From Acinetobacter sp. CFCC 10889 (lineage in GTDB: Bacteria; Pseudomonadota; Gammaproteobacteria; Pseudomonadales; Moraxellaceae): a stretch of 64,000 bases of DNA. The position numbers and the translations under genes are program-made. The notes below the pieces were generated by a model, which was given only the letters and a program-made list of their open reading frames with translations, was not told the DNA's origin and ran no database searches. Positions 46,146 through 56,456 of the stretch are shown in pieces (the first letter of the stretch is position 1; every line of letters starts with the position of its first letter). The stretch is from NCBI RefSeq assembly GCF_003268395.1, contig NZ_LQXQ01000022.1, forward strand, positions 1 to 64,000. The letters run 5' to 3'.

Positions 46146-47738
46146 TTAGTTAATGAGTTGTTTGAGTTGAAGTAGTATAGGATCTTCTTCTTCAGTAGTT
46201 TCTGAAGATTGCAAATCATTTTGTGCAAATTTTTCTTCTAAACTTTGATCTTCATTTACACCAAATAATTGTTTCATAATGAGCATGGATTGTTGTAATT
46301 CTAATTCAGCTTCTTCATCACTTAAGCCTTGCTTTATAAGATCGGCTTTAGTTGCTGCTAATATTTCATCCATACTTTGAGTCGGTTGAAATTCACTTAT
46401 ATCTTCATTATAAAAAAGCTCAACCTTTTCTATAATCATTTTTATCTCTTGTTTTAAGTCAATATTTTGTTTTTTGAGATAGCTGAGTATGGGTAAAATA
46501 TCATTTATCGCATCCACAAGAAAATCTTCAGAATCATTGATGAAATTTTGAAGTGCATTTTGAAAAGTGGGTTCAAATTGCTTCAGATGTTGTGGGTTCA
46601 TCATCTTTAAAAAATCAAAAAAATCTGCAGTATGACTAAAGTTGGGGTTAAACAGTCCGTCAAATAGCCCATAGAGAAAAATTTTATCAATAATTTTATT
46701 TGGGAATTTATCTCTATTTTTGATTGCGATAGGGAGAATGGCATAAGCGGTGTAATGGTGTCTTTCAATAGGGTGATCGAGAAAATAAACAATATCATCT
46801 GCGTAAGTATGCGCATCATAAATACTTAAAAAATAAGCTAATTGTTCGCCCCAAAAACTTTCTTTATTTTCACGCTCTTGTTCCAATACTTGTATTGCAA
46901 ATTCCACTACAAATGTTGGAAAGTTTCCAGCACTGCCACAAAGGCTTGCAAAAGCATGTAAGAGTTGTGATGTTTTTTTAAGGTTAGGTTGCTGTTGGTA
47001 GAAATGAACTAAAAATAGCAAAATTTGGGAAGCACTTTGTTGTGGTACATATTCTGCAACGTCTAAATAGCGATCTAAAATTTCAGTATCTCTATTATTT
47101 TCATGTGCATAAAAAGCACACCATTGTTCTATGCGTGCAGGTGTATTCATGTGCTGTGCAAATTTTTGAAAATGGCTTGTTTCATTAGAACCTCTAAATT
47201 CTTCTAAACATGTATAATAAGTTTGATCTGTAATATGTGGCATTTCAGAGAGAACTCTTTTCGCCGTTTCAGCAATACTTAAATCTAAAATTGGAAAGGT
47301 ATCGACCAATTGTTGCTGTAAAGATTCTAATTCATTACTTAAGCGTGTCACCAATTCAATTGGTCTACATGGATTGATTAACCAATCCATCTGTAATTTT
47401 TCGTCATCTTGATCTAGTGGAAAATGTTGTTCTAAATCAGGTTTGCGCCAACTTTCACAGGCTGCTCGATCAATACGTGCTTGATAATAGGCATTGATCT
47501 GACGGCTATTTGCTACTTTATTTTTTGCTTGTAAATTTATAACATGCGATCAAAAGGATAAAATGGCAGTTAAATATAATGTTTTTTGTTCGCCTAATTC
47601 GAGTAACCATGTATCAACTTGTTGTTGCGCTTCTATAGGCAAATTGTTGTCATAACAGTAGTAATGAGAACAATTTTTTGCGGCTTCTTCACGTTGTTGC
47701 CAGGTTGGTGCAAGAAGTTGTTTAAAGATATTTTGCAT
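46146..47738 (-). pseudogene. hypothetical 530-aa protein interrupted by an in-frame TGA
   Basis: The frame opens at 47738 (MQNIFKQLLAPTWQQREEA) and meets TGA at 47550-47552 after 62 codons. The same frame then continues without another stop through RQINAYYQARIDRAACES and MDWLINPCRP (an ATG at 47390 gives 414 aa) to 46146. The two parts are in phase, so one base substitution, for example CGA or GGA to TGA, explains the break. The protein is soluble and helical with an acidic C-terminus; no family is recognised. Restart at 47390 could still give a partial product. It lies between 40-bp direct repeats. Confidence 0.7.
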
Positions 47739-47886
47739 TATTATTACTCTATAAAATAGTTTTTTTGTAGGTTGTAAATTATTTGTATTGCATTGAGATT
47801 ATGACTGATTTTGTGAGTGATTCAAATAGGTTGAAAGCTGCTTTACAACCTCTAACAATCTTAATTTGAATACCTATCAAATTCTT

Positions 47887-47926
47887 AAATGTAAAAGAGA
47901 ATTTTTAATTTATGGTGATTGGATTT
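47887..47926 (+). repeat. 40-bp direct repeat, right copy
   Basis: Identical to 45981-46020. It ends 28 bp before the start of the next rightward gene, so it may include that gene's promoter. Confidence 0.9.
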
Positions 47927-47954
47927 ATAAATAAAAATAGAAGTGGAAGAAAAC

Positions 47955-48578
47955 ATGCGGGATCATTGTACTGAATTGATTCAAATCCGAGGAGTGATCA
48001 AGTCGCTTCACTATAGAAATCAACAGGAAGTGAATTGGTGGAATTATCGACGTAGTATTCTTTATGGTGCGCAAAATTTTGAAACAACATGCTTTTCTGC
48101 ACAAATTGAGCAATATTTGATTGTCGGGCAATTTACTCAGTTGGTATTTTCAGAAGGTGATGAAGTGGAGGTTATTTTAAAACCGATTGAACATAGTCAA
48201 GAATTTCACGTATTGGCATTACAGCATAAACAAATTCTACATTTAATGCCCGAATTACATACGGATTACTTATATGTTGATCCTAATCAACATGTGCCAA
48301 AGTGGATGTTAATTGTTGCATTACTGGTGACATTGGCTTCATGGAAAAGTTTGGGTGTTGGCGCTGGACTTATATGTGGTTTTTCTGTTTTGGTTGTGAT
48401 TGCTTTTGGCTGGATTTTATATAAACAGTTGCGTGGTCGTTGGAAAAAATTTCTACTCAATCGTCAATTATTCGCCATGCCAATGTTGAAACAACTGAGC
48501 TTAAGTAAGGCAAGTCAGAGCCACTATTGGTATAGGATGAAAGAGTTTGTAATCGATTTAAATTTAGTTAAAAAATAA
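47955..48578 (+). CDS. hypothetical membrane protein, 207 aa
   Basis: Two adjacent helices near residues 118-135 and 140-158 separate a hydrophilic N-terminal domain with beta-like pattern from a basic C-terminus. Not recognised. The ATG at 47955 follows GGAAGA; an upstream GTG at 47943 is in frame. Confidence 0.68.
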   Translation: MRDHCTELIQIRGVIKSLHYRNQQEVNWWNYRRSILYGAQNFETTCFSAQIEQYLIVGQFTQLVFSEGDEVEVILKPIEHSQEFHVLALQHKQILHLMPELHTDYLYVDPNQHVPKWMLIVALLVTLASWKSLGVGAGLICGFSVLVVIAFGWILYKQLRGRWKKFLLNRQLFAMPMLKQLSLSKASQSHYWYRMKEFVIDLNLVKK

Positions 48579-48718
48579 GATGAATAGAATTTATCTGTGG
48601 AAAATATAGATTCCAAAAAGTTTTTAAATTAATAAAAATGATAAATTAGATTTATGTAAAAACACGGTTATAATCGACCTTAATGAAAGAATTACCCAGT
48701 CCAGTGGAGCACATCGAC

Positions 48719-50182
48719 ATGGCAGGCGAAAACCAAAAAGCAAAAACCGAAAATGCAAAAACCGAAAATGCAAAAACATTGTACGATAAATTGTGGGATG
48801 ATCACTTAGTAAAACAACGTGATGACGGCTCTGCATTACTCTATATCGACCGTCACTTATTGCATGAAGTGACTTCACCACAAGCATTTGAAGGCTTGCA
48901 ATTGGCAGGTCGTACACCTTGGCGTTTAAGTGCCAACGTGGCAACACCTGACCATAACGTTCCGACATCGACCAAAGAGCGTTCAGAAGGGATTGCAGGC
49001 ATCGAAGATGATACTTCACGAATCCAAGTACAAACTTTAGATGATAACTGTAAAACCTTTAATGTGGTTCAATTCGACATTAATGATGTACGTCAAGGCA
49101 TTGCACACGTGGTGGGTCCTGAGCAAGGTTTAACTTTACCGGGTATGACTGTGGTGTGTGGTGACTCACATACTGCTACACATGGTGCATTTGGTTGTTT
49201 GGCGCATGGGATTGGAACATCAGAAGTTGAACATGTATTGGCAACCCAATGCTTAGTGCAAAAGAAAATGAAAAACATGTTGGTACGTGTTGACGGTAAA
49301 TTAGGTCAAGGCGTAACACCAAAAGATGTGGTATTAGCCATTATCGGTAAAATCGGGACTGCGGGTGGTACAGGTCATGCGATTGAATTCGGTGGTCAAG
49401 TGTTCCGTGATATGTCGATCGAAGGTCGTATGACTGTGTGTAATATGGCAATCGAAGGTGGTGCTCGTGTTGGTATGGTGGCTGTTGATGACAAGACCAT
49501 TGAATACGTAAAAGATCGTCCGTATGCACCTAAAGGTGAACAGTGGGATGCTGCTGTGGCGTATTGGAATACTTTGGTTTCTGATGAAGGCGCACATTTC
49601 GATACTGTTGTAGTATTGCAAGGTGAAGAGATTGAACCGCAAGTGTCTTGGGGAACTTCACCTGAAATGGTGATTCCTGTATCTCAAGCCGTACCTACGT
49701 TGGAACAGGCGAAAGATGATGTACAGCGCAATGACTGGACACGTGCTTATCAATATATGGGCTTGAATGGCGGTCAGGCATTGGCAGATATTCAATTAGA
49801 CCGTGTATTTATCGGTTCATGTACTAACTCACGTATTGAAGATATTCGTGCAGCGGCAGAAGTTGCGAAAGGCAAAAAAGTGGCTTCAACAATCAAACAG
49901 GCAATGGTTGTTCCAGGTTCTGGTTTGGTGAAAGCGCAAGCAGAAGCAGAAGGCTTGGATAAAATCTTGGTTGAAGCTGGTTTTGAATGGCGTGAACCAG
50001 GTTGTTCAATGTGTTTAGCCATGAATGCAGATAAGTTACAACCAGGTGAGCATTGTGCATCAACCTCTAACCGTAACTTTGAGGGTCGTCAGGGTAATGG
50101 CGGTCGTACACATTTGGTGAGTCCAGCCATGGCAGCTGCGGCGGCGATTGCAGGTCATTTTGTTGATGTGCGTACATTCTAA
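48719..50182 (+). CDS. leuC: 3-isopropylmalate dehydratase, large subunit
   Basis: With LeuD this aconitase-family [4Fe-4S] enzyme isomerises 2-isopropylmalate to 3-isopropylmalate in leucine synthesis. Cluster cysteines are in GSCTNSR near residue 364 and [11 protein letters not shown] near 424. The start at 48719 (MAGENQ) has GGAG about ten bases upstream. The usual short [14 protein letters not shown] start is widened here by a tandem AKTEN repeat. The following leuD starts 15 bp later. Confidence 0.96.
   Translation: MAGENQKAKTENAKTENAKTLYDKLWDDHLVKQRDDGSALLYIDRHLLHEVTSPQAFEGLQLAGRTPWRLSANVATPDHNVPTSTKERSEGIAGIEDDTSRIQVQTLDDNCKTFNVVQFDINDVRQGIAHVVGPEQGLTLPGMTVVCGDSHTATHGAFGCLAHGIGTSEVEHVLATQCLVQKKMKNMLVRVDGKLGQGVTPKDVVLAIIGKIGTAGGTGHAIEFGGQVFRDMSIEGRMTVCNMAIEGGARVGMVAVDDKTIEYVKDRPYAPKGEQWDAAVAYWNTLVSDEGAHFDTVVVLQGEEIEPQVSWGTSPEMVIPVSQAVPTLEQAKDDVQRNDWTRAYQYMGLNGGQALADIQLDRVFIGSCTNSRIEDIRAAAEVAKGKKVASTIKQAMVVPGSGLVKAQAEAEGLDKILVEAGFEWREPGCSMCLAMNADKLQPGEHCASTSNRNFEGRQGNGGRTHLVSPAMAAAAAIAGHFVDVRTF
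48740..48776 (+). repeat. 15-bp tandem repeat in the leuC 5' end
   Basis: The unit gcaaaaaccgaaaat occurs twice exactly and half a third time, coding [13 protein letters not shown] in frame. Confidence 0.85.
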
Positions 50183-50196
50183 TAGGAGCATGGATC

Positions 50197-50847
50197 ATGA
50201 AAAAATATACCATTGAACAAGGTATCGTTGCACCTTTAGACCGTGCCAATGTTGATACAGATTTAATTATTCCAAAACAGTTTTTGAAGTCCATCAAACG
50301 TACTGGTTTTGGCGAAAACTTATTTGATGAATTGCGTTATCTGGATGAAGGCTTTTTAGGTCAGGACAATTCAAAACGTCCTAAGAATCCTGATTTCACC
50401 TTGAACCAACCACGTTATCAAGGTGCTTCTATCTTGATTTCACGTGCAAATTTCGGTTGTGGTTCAAGCCGTGAGCATGCGCCGTGGGCATTGGAAGAAT
50501 ACGGTTTCCGTACCGTGATTGCGCCAAGTTATGCTGATATTTTCTTCAATAACAGCTTTAAAAACGGCATGTTGCCTGTGATCTTGTCTGAAGAGATTGT
50601 AGATCAGTTATTTAAAGAATGTTTTGCCAATGAAGGCTATCAGTTAACCATTGATTTAGAAGCGCAAGAAGTGCGTACACCAAATGGCGATGCATTCAAA
50701 TTTGAAGTTGATCCATTCCGTAAACATTGCTTATTGAATGGTTTGGATGATATTGGTTTAACTTTGCAAGCTGCGGATGATATTCGAGCTTATGAAGAAA
50801 AAACCAAAGCGGCTCGTCCTTGGGTATTTGCTGAAATTCAAGCTTAA
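50197..50847 (+). CDS. leuD: 3-isopropylmalate dehydratase, small subunit
   Basis: The swivelling domain subunit partnering Leu[13 protein letters not shown] near residue 21 and [15 protein letters not shown] near 88 are the family motifs. 216 aa is the usual length. It has a TAGGAG site and shares the leuC transcript. Confidence 0.96.
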   Translation: MKKYTIEQGIVAPLDRANVDTDLIIPKQFLKSIKRTGFGENLFDELRYLDEGFLGQDNSKRPKNPDFTLNQPRYQGASILISRANFGCGSSREHAPWALEEYGFRTVIAPSYADIFFNNSFKNGMLPVILSEEIVDQLFKECFANEGYQLTIDLEAQEVRTPNGDAFKFEVDPFRKHCLLNGLDDIGLTLQAADDIRAYEEKTKAARPWVFAEIQA

Positions 50848-50938
50848 TGACATAACATATAGCGTCTAGGTTCAACTCTTGCTAACATGTGAAACATAAG
50901 AAAATGTATGTTTTAGGTGACAGGGTTGGACCAAAACA

Positions 50939-51502
50939 ATGATTAAGGTCTTTGATTATCGCATTGTAATCGGTGTGTTGAGTATTCTACTGAGTGCTTG
51001 TCAAACGTCGGACTTTGTACGCATTCAAAAAGCGGAAAGTAAACATCATGATTCACGCAATAATGTCAGTATTTATTGCACTGGAGCAGAAGTTTGTGAA
51101 TTTAGTCGGCTAAACAGCATTACCTTGGTTGATGAAAATACCCATCGTATTCATAAAGATGCATTGAAAACTGGTTACTTCAAGCTTTCAAATCAAGATC
51201 CCAAAAATCGCTCTGTCTATCTGACAATACCTGCAAATCAGTATGAGTTGGTGATAAGTTTTTATCCAATTTCTCAACAACATGCTGAAGTTTTTCATGT
51301 GATTCATCGTTTTAAAGCCAATCAGCAATATACCTTTAAAATGTATCGTAAACGCTCTGAAAACTCAGGAAGTTTGTTGAATGTATCAGCACCTTCGCCA
51401 CTATGTGTTGATTTACTGCAAGAGAAACGTACCATACGCCGTTTTTGCCGTCCTTATAATGCAGAGACGGGTTTAAGCGAATATATTGAACAAAAAATTT
51501 AA
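50939..51502 (+). CDS. putative lipoprotein between leuD and leuB
   Basis: A 187-aa protein with a type II signal peptide: hydrophobic IGVLSILLSAC, where the Cys at about residue 21 fits the lipobox LSAC. The mature part has further Cys residues. Not recognised. It lies in line with the leu genes and may be co-transcribed, though nothing suggests a role in leucine synthesis. Confidence 0.72.
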   Translation: MIKVFDYRIVIGVLSILLSACQTSDFVRIQKAESKHHDSRNNVSIYCTGAEVCEFSRLNSITLVDENTHRIHKDALKTGYFKLSNQDPKNRSVYLTIPANQYELVISFYPISQQHAEVFHVIHRFKANQQYTFKMYRKRSENSGSLLNVSAPSPLCVDLLQEKRTIRRFCRPYNAETGLSEYIEQKI

Positions 51503-51547
51503 ACTTACTTGGCAGTTTGACTGTCAACAATGAAAATGGAACTACGA

Positions 51548-52627
51548 ATGTCTAAACAAATTTTGATCTTGGCAGGTGATGGAATTGGTCCTGAAATTGT
51601 CGCTGCTGCTGAAAAAGTCCTTACCAGTGTCAATGAGAAATTTAATTTAGGTTTAACTTGGGAACATGGTTTACTTGGTGGAGCTGCGATTGATGCACAT
51701 GGTTCACCTTATCCAGATGTAACGGCTGAACAAGCGAAAAAAGCGGATGCAATTTTGTTGGGTGCAGTTGGCGGTCCAAAATGGGATACGATTGAGCGTT
51801 CAATCCGTCCTGAACGTGGTTTATTAAAAATTCGTAGTGAATTGAATTTATTTGCAAACTTACGTCCAGCAATTCTTTATCCACAATTAGCGGATGCTTC
51901 AAGTTTAAAACCTGAAGTGGTTTCTGGTTTAGATATTTTGATCGTACGTGAACTTACAGGTGGGATCTATTTTGGTCAACCACGTGGTATTCGTGAACTC
52001 GAAAATGGTGAAAAACAAGGTTATAACACTGACGTTTATGCTGAATCTGAGATCAAACGTATTGCCAAAGTAGCTTTTGAAATGGCGAATCTTCGTGGTG
52101 GTAAAGTATGTTCAGTAGATAAAGCCAATGTCCTTGAAGTGACGGAACTTTGGAAACAAACTGTGACTGATTTGAAAGAAGCACAATATCCAAATATCAA
52201 TTTGTCACACATGTATGTGGACAATGCTGCGATGCAGCTTGTACGTGCACCTAAACAATTTGACGTGATTGTAACAGGTAACCTGTTTGGCGATATCTTG
52301 TCTGATGAAGCTGCGATGTTGACAGGTTCAATCGGTATGTTGCCATCAGCTTCATTGGATGAAAATGGTAAGGGTATGTATGAGCCATGTCACGGTTCTG
52401 CGCCAGACATCGCTGGTCAAAACGTGGCGAATCCGCTTGCTACGATTCTTTCTGTTGCAATGATGCTTCGTTATACCTTCCGTGAAGAAACAGCGGCTAA
52501 AGCGATTGAAGATGCTGTAGGCAATGTTTTAGATCAAGGTTTACGTACAGGTGACATTATGTCTGAAGGCATGAATAAAGTTGGTACAGTTGAAATGGGT
52601 GATGCAGTCGTTGCTGCACTTGCTTAA
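51548..52627 (+). CDS. leuB: 3-isopropylmalate dehydrogenase
   Basis: This NAD-dependent enzyme oxidatively decarboxylates 3-isopropylmalate. Motifs: [12 protein letters not shown] at the start, [11 protein letters not shown] near 76, [14 protein letters not shown] near 140, and the metal/substrate loop [17 protein letters not shown] near 240. Start at 51548 (MSKQILI) matches the family; 359 aa. A terminator follows. Confidence 0.96.
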   Translation: MSKQILILAGDGIGPEIVAAAEKVLTSVNEKFNLGLTWEHGLLGGAAIDAHGSPYPDVTAEQAKKADAILLGAVGGPKWDTIERSIRPERGLLKIRSELNLFANLRPAILYPQLADASSLKPEVVSGLDILIVRELTGGIYFGQPRGIRELENGEKQGYNTDVYAESEIKRIAKVAFEMANLRGGKVCSVDKANVLEVTELWKQTVTDLKEAQYPNINLSHMYVDNAAMQLVRAPKQFDVIVTGNLFGDILSDEAAMLTGSIGMLPSASLDENGKGMYEPCHGSAPDIAGQNVANPLATILSVAMMLRYTFREETAAKAIEDAVGNVLDQGLRTGDIMSEGMNKVGTVEMGDAVVAALA

Positions 52628-52646
52628 TAGACTGAAAAGTCAATGA

Positions 52647-52670
52647 AACGCAGCTTTGGCTGCGTTTTTT
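52647..52670 (+). terminator. terminator of leuB
   Basis: AACGCAGC/GCTGCGTT (52647-52654 with 52659-52666), four-base loop and T-run. Confidence 0.9.
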
Positions 52671-52688
52671 ATTTTTAAAACTAGAGAG

Positions 52689-53090
52689 TTAACAAGCTCT
52701 TCCTTTGAGTTGAATAGAACTAACACGTTGTTGTTGAAGATTAAAAATAATATGACAAGTCATGATGCTAGAGTAGCTTTCGCTTGAGCCGCCTGTTTGC
52801 ATTGGAATAAAACGACCTCGTGCATCCGCAATAGGGAGTTGAGATGATGCAGCGGTTGGAACTGCACGTTCAAACGTATAGATCAGTTGTTGTTCAGTGA
52901 TTCTCGCAGGTTCTTTTAGCGTAATACCAATATCTTTTAAATCAAGCTGTTGTTGTACTTCGTTCGCACTTAAACCTTGATATGTATTTAACTTTTGCAT
53001 CAAGGTATGGTTGCGCTCATGATGAATAGTTGAGCAAGCACTTAATAACCCAATACTGAGCAAGAGTATGAATTTATGATACATTTTCAT
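52689..53090 (-). CDS. lipoprotein, paralogue A
   Basis: A 133-aa protein with lipobox LLSACS at residues 15-20. The mature region has LNTYQGLSANEVQQQLDLKDIG, later QLIYTF, a CHIIFNLQQQ strand, and a GRAC end. It resembles the next upstream gene in order of blocks, so the two are tandem paralogues. Function unknown; the layout recalls small outer-membrane lipoproteins of the BamE/SmpA fold, which is a guess. Confidence 0.75.
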   Translation of the reverse strand: MKMYHKFILLLSIGLLSACSTIHHERNHTLMQKLNTYQGLSANEVQQQLDLKDIGITLKEPARITEQQLIYTFERAVPTAASSQLPIADARGRFIPMQTGGSSESYSSIMTCHIIFNLQQQRVSSIQLKGRAC

Positions 53091-53196
53091 TTTTAAATTG
53101 TTTAATTCATTAGAGAAATCTAAATATAAGCTTGTTCATTTGAATGGCACAATCGCATTTCACATAAAAAATAATGTATTTAAAGTGACTCTAAAC

Positions 53197-53577
53197 TCAA
53201 CAAGCTCGTCCTGTATAGTGAACAGCTTTAGCAATATTCTGATTTAACTCAAAAATAATTTTACATTGAAAATTAAGGTCATAGCTACTAGCTCCTGCAT
53301 GTGTTGTACCTAAGCCGAAATTGCCTTGTGGAATAGGAATATTGAGTGGGCGATAAACGGTGTAAATCAGTTGATCTTGACTGACCTGTGGTGCACTGCT
53401 CTGATAGCCGAGTTGCTTAAAGTTGAGTTTTTGCTGAATATCTGGGCTGGACTGACCTAAAAATTGATGTAAATAAGCATTGAGATCATAAGGTCGATTC
53501 ACCTCAGTCTGGCAGGCTGTTAGTCCAAGATATAGGGTGCTGATACTGATTAACAATATGATTTTTGACATGATCAT
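53197..53577 (-). CDS. lipoprotein, paralogue B
   Basis: A 126-aa protein with lipobox GLTACQ and the same block order as its neighbour: LHQFLGQSSPDIQQKLNFKQLG, QLIYTVYRP, CKIIFELNQN and a GRAC end. The spacing between the two genes (106 bp) suggests one transcript or recent duplication. Function unknown. The first ATG or the second (MSKII) could be the start. Confidence 0.75.
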   Translation of the reverse strand: MIMSKIILLISISTLYLGLTACQTEVNRPYDLNAYLHQFLGQSSPDIQQKLNFKQLGYQSSAPQVSQDQLIYTVYRPLNIPIPQGNFGLGTTHAGASSYDLNFQCKIIFELNQNIAKAVHYTGRAC

Positions 53578-53727
53578 TCTCCATCATAGAACGCACATTT
53601 TTTATATTGACATTCTTTACGAGTGTAGTAAAAAATCTGAGCATAAGATGTTGTTGCATTGCAAAATCTGATATGTGGTCAGCAGCATTGTCCAAAATAA
53701 AAAAATGAGAGTGAAAAGGATAAGACA

Positions 53728-54096
53728 ATGACAAAGATTTGGATGGGTTTGATAATGATGTGTCTGTCAGGCTTTGCATTTGCAGATAATTGTGACAATG
53801 CTCGTAATGCCTATGATGATATTTATTGTAGTAATAAAATATATGCCAGTGCTGATGCAGAACTGAATAAAAATTATCAGTTGTTGCGTGCAAAATTGAG
53901 CAGCAATCAAAAAACCATTTTAAAGCGCTCTCAAGTGGCTTGGATTAAACAGCGTGATGCACAATGTTCAGACGAAGCGGAGCGTACAGTTTTTGTAAAT
54001 TGTAATTTGGAACAAACACAACAACGCAATGCTTGGTTAAGAGAGCGTCTTCGTGAATGTGATACAGTGGGCTGTAAAAGCACTGCACTGAATTAA
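53728..54096 (+). CDS. LprI-like (DUF1311) periplasmic protein
   Basis: A 122-aa protein with signal peptide MTKIWMGLIMMCLSGFAFA, cleaved before DNCDN. The rest fits the lysozyme-inhibitor LprI N-terminal family: C at the start, LNKNYQLLRAKL, SQVAWIKQRDAQC and a late C. Members protect against lysozyme in Mycobacterium; here the role is inferred. AAAAGG precedes the start. Confidence 0.78.
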   Translation: MTKIWMGLIMMCLSGFAFADNCDNARNAYDDIYCSNKIYASADAELNKNYQLLRAKLSSNQKTILKRSQVAWIKQRDAQCSDEAERTVFVNCNLEQTQQRNAWLRERLRECDTVGCKSTALN

Positions 54097-54110
54097 GCAT
54101 AACACATGAA

Positions 54111-54135
54111 AAAAGCCACGAAAGGTGGCTTTTTG
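54111..54135. terminator. bidirectional terminator
   Basis: AAAAGCCAC with GTGGCTTTT (54111-54119 and 54125-54133), five-base loop and T-run, between convergent genes. Confidence 0.85.
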
Positions 54136-54146
54136 CTTGCTAAAAC

Positions 54147-54368
54147 TTAGCGTGCACGGTATGTGATACGACCTTTCGTTAAGTCGTATGGAGTCATTTC
54201 GACTTTCACACTGTCACCAGTTAAAATACGAATATAGTGTTTACGCATTTTACCTGAAATGTGTGCAATCACTTCGTGACCGTTTTCTAAACGTACACGG
54301 AACATAGTATTAGGAAGCGTTTCGGTGACAACGCCTTCGAACTCGATAAGTTCCTCTTTATTGGCCAT
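54147..54368 (-). CDS. infA: translation initiation factor IF-1
   Basis: A 73-aa OB-fold protein that blocks the ribosomal A site during initiation. [31 protein letters not shown] and the end [12 protein letters not shown] are nearly invariant in proteobacteria. CAGGTAGG precedes the start. Confidence 0.98.
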   Translation of the reverse strand: MANKEELIEFEGVVTETLPNTMFRVRLENGHEVIAHISGKMRKHYIRILTGDSVKVEMTPYDLTKGRITYRAR

Positions 54369-54596
54369 AGCCTACCTGATGATTAAATTGGAAAGGCGCA
54401 AATTATAGGCAAAAAAATAGGAAAAAACAAGTCGGCAGTGAGGTCTAGCGAAGCAAATGTAGTCAAAATAAGCGAACAAAGAAATAAATTATTTCAACAA
54501 AAAGTTGCTTATACATGTTGTCAGTTTGGTCAATCGTCTGTAATCTAAATCTCATGATTTAAGTATAAATGAATAAGATACAAGGAAGGGCACTGC

Positions 54597-55607
54597 GTGA
54601 GTCAGCTAACTGATGCTTCGGTTGTTTTGCGATTAGGCTATCAAGCAATTCGTCGTGCGGGATTGCCAACCGAAGAACTATTATCAAAAGCGGGTGTGGC
54701 ATTAAATCAAATTGATCAAAATGCCCGTACACCTTTAAGTGCGCAATACGCATTTTGGATTGCGGCAGAAGAGGTGAGTAAAGATCCAGACATTGGATTA
54801 CACCTTGGAGAGCATTTACCACTGTACCGTGGGCAAGTGATTGAGCACTTGTTTATTTCAAGCGAAAACTTCGGTGAAGGCTTAAAACGGGCATTGGCAT
54901 ATCAACGATTAATTAGCGATGCTTTTCATGCCAAATTAGTGGTTGAGAGTGATGGACGTTGTTATTTAACCAATGGCGAGCAGCCTTGGGGCGAAAACAT
55001 TGTCAACCGTCATTTTTCCGAATGTGCATTGTCAGGAATTTTACGTTTCTTTAAATTTATTACTGAAGGGCGTTTTGAAGCGATTTATATCGACTTTAAT
55101 TTTAGTGAAGGTGCTTCTGATGATGAATATTTCCGAGTTTATGAGTGTCCTGTTAGTTTAGGACAAAAAGAAACACGCTTATATTTTGATTCTGCTATTT
55201 TAGATTATCCATTGTGGCAAGCTGAACCTGAACTTTTACAGTTGCATGAGCAACTTGCGATTGAAAAATTGCAAGAACTTGCACGTTATGATTTGGTCGG
55301 TGAAGTACGCCGTGCGATTGGTTCAACATTAGAAAGTGGTGAAACAACATTGGAAACAGTGGCTGCCCAATTGCACATTACGCCACGTCGTTTGCGTACT
55401 CAGCTTTCAGAAGCCAATACCAGTTTTCAACAAATTCTTTCCGATTATCGTTGTCGTTTGGCGAAAAAGCTTTTGGCAAATACCAATGAAAGTGTTGAGC
55501 GAATTGTGTATCTGACAGGATTTTCTGAACCAAGTACGTTCTATCGTGCCTTTAAGCGTTGGACGAATGAAACACCTGTCGAATATAGAAAACGCAAGCA
55601 GCGTTAA
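54597..55607 (+). CDS. AraC-family transcriptional regulator
   Basis: A 336-aa regulator with an Arabinose_bd-type N-terminal domain (VVLRLGYQAIRRAGLPTEELL at residues 7-27, ISSENFGEGLKRALAYQRL near 82) and a C-terminal AraC double helix-turn-helix (LETVAAQLHITPRRLRTQL and VYLTGFSEPSTFYRAFKRWT). The layout matches OruR/ArgR-like activators. The start is GTG with AAGGAAGGG about seven bases upstream. Target unknown. Confidence 0.86.
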   Translation: MSQLTDASVVLRLGYQAIRRAGLPTEELLSKAGVALNQIDQNARTPLSAQYAFWIAAEEVSKDPDIGLHLGEHLPLYRGQVIEHLFISSENFGEGLKRALAYQRLISDAFHAKLVVESDGRCYLTNGEQPWGENIVNRHFSECALSGILRFFKFITEGRFEAIYIDFNFSEGASDDEYFRVYECPVSLGQKETRLYFDSAILDYPLWQAEPELLQLHEQLAIEKLQELARYDLVGEVRRAIGSTLESGETTLETVAAQLHITPRRLRTQLSEANTSFQQILSDYRCRLAKKLLANTNESVERIVYLTGFSEPSTFYRAFKRWTNETPVEYRKRKQR

Positions 55608-55628
55608 GTGAGCGCAGTGGTAAGGATA

Positions 55629-55660
55629 AAAGCTTCGGATGTCATCATGCGAAGCTTTTT
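55629..55660 (+). terminator. terminator of the AraC-family gene
   Basis: AAAGCTTCG/CGAAGCTTT (55629-55637 with 55650-55658), 12-base loop, followed by T. Confidence 0.85.
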
Positions 55661-55694
55661 TGTTTGGAGCATTTGAAAATAACAAGGATCAGTC

Positions 55695-56405
55695 ATGAAT
55701 CAACAATTACAAAGAATAACGACCAAACTTGAACAACTTCGAAATTTAGATATTCATTTTCAACTTTTTGGTGCACATCATCATCAATACCAACTCAATC
55801 CACCACTTGCTATTGAGACAATTCAGCACTTTGAACAACAATATCAGATAATTTTACCCAAAGATTATGTGGCTTTTTTGATACAAATTGGAAATGGTGG
55901 TGCAGGTCCATTTTTAGGCTTAGAGCCTTTTGAACATGCTTTATTTGTTGATTTAGATTATCCAAATCCACAATTATTGCTCAATCCGCATTTACCTTTT
56001 CCGCATCAACAAGCATGGAATGTCATGTTTAGTGCTACATGTGATGAAGATGATGAACACTATGAGCGGCAATATTTTGAGTTTCATTCACATCAAATGG
56101 ATGGTTGTATTGCCATTTGTAATTATGGTTGTGGTGTGAGTTTAAACTTGGTGGTGAATGGGGCTGAGTATGGTTATGTATGGACGGATGATCGTGCGAA
56201 TGATGGTGGAATTTATCCTGCTCAAGAATTGGGAAATACTGAAAAGCTCAGCTTTTTAGACTGGTATGAGTTGTGGTTAGATCAATCTTTACTAGAAATA
56301 CACGAGCAACTGACACCTACACATGCTGATTTAGATGATGGGACGGATCTAGAAAAGTCAGCCCCCCTCATGACAACAACGCAAAAATGGTGGAAATTTT
56401 GGTAA
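55695..56405 (+). CDS. SMI1/KNR4 (SUKH) family protein
   Basis: A 236-aa soluble protein. AIETIQHFEQQYQIILPKDYVAFLIQIGNGG (residues 31-61, shown as the family signature region) and the later GCIAICNYGCGVSLNLVVNG fit the SMI1/KNR4 fold. Members serve as immunity proteins for polymorphic toxins or have housekeeping roles; no toxin gene is nearby, so immunity is not implied. Confidence 0.8.
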   Translation: MNQQLQRITTKLEQLRNLDIHFQLFGAHHHQYQLNPPLAIETIQHFEQQYQIILPKDYVAFLIQIGNGGAGPFLGLEPFEHALFVDLDYPNPQLLLNPHLPFPHQQAWNVMFSATCDEDDEHYERQYFEFHSHQMDGCIAICNYGCGVSLNLVVNGAEYGYVWTDDRANDGGIYPAQELGNTEKLSFLDWYELWLDQSLLEIHEQLTPTHADLDDGTDLEKSAPLMTTTQKWWKFW

Positions 56406-56456
56406 GTAGAATGAAAGTATATAATTGAACTTTCATTCTATATTTTTAGATTGGCA

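Noticed and set aside
47550..47552. TGA as a selenocysteine codon
   Set aside because: No SECIS-like hairpin is apparent just downstream, the protein is not a known selenoprotein type, and a plain nonsense change is simpler.
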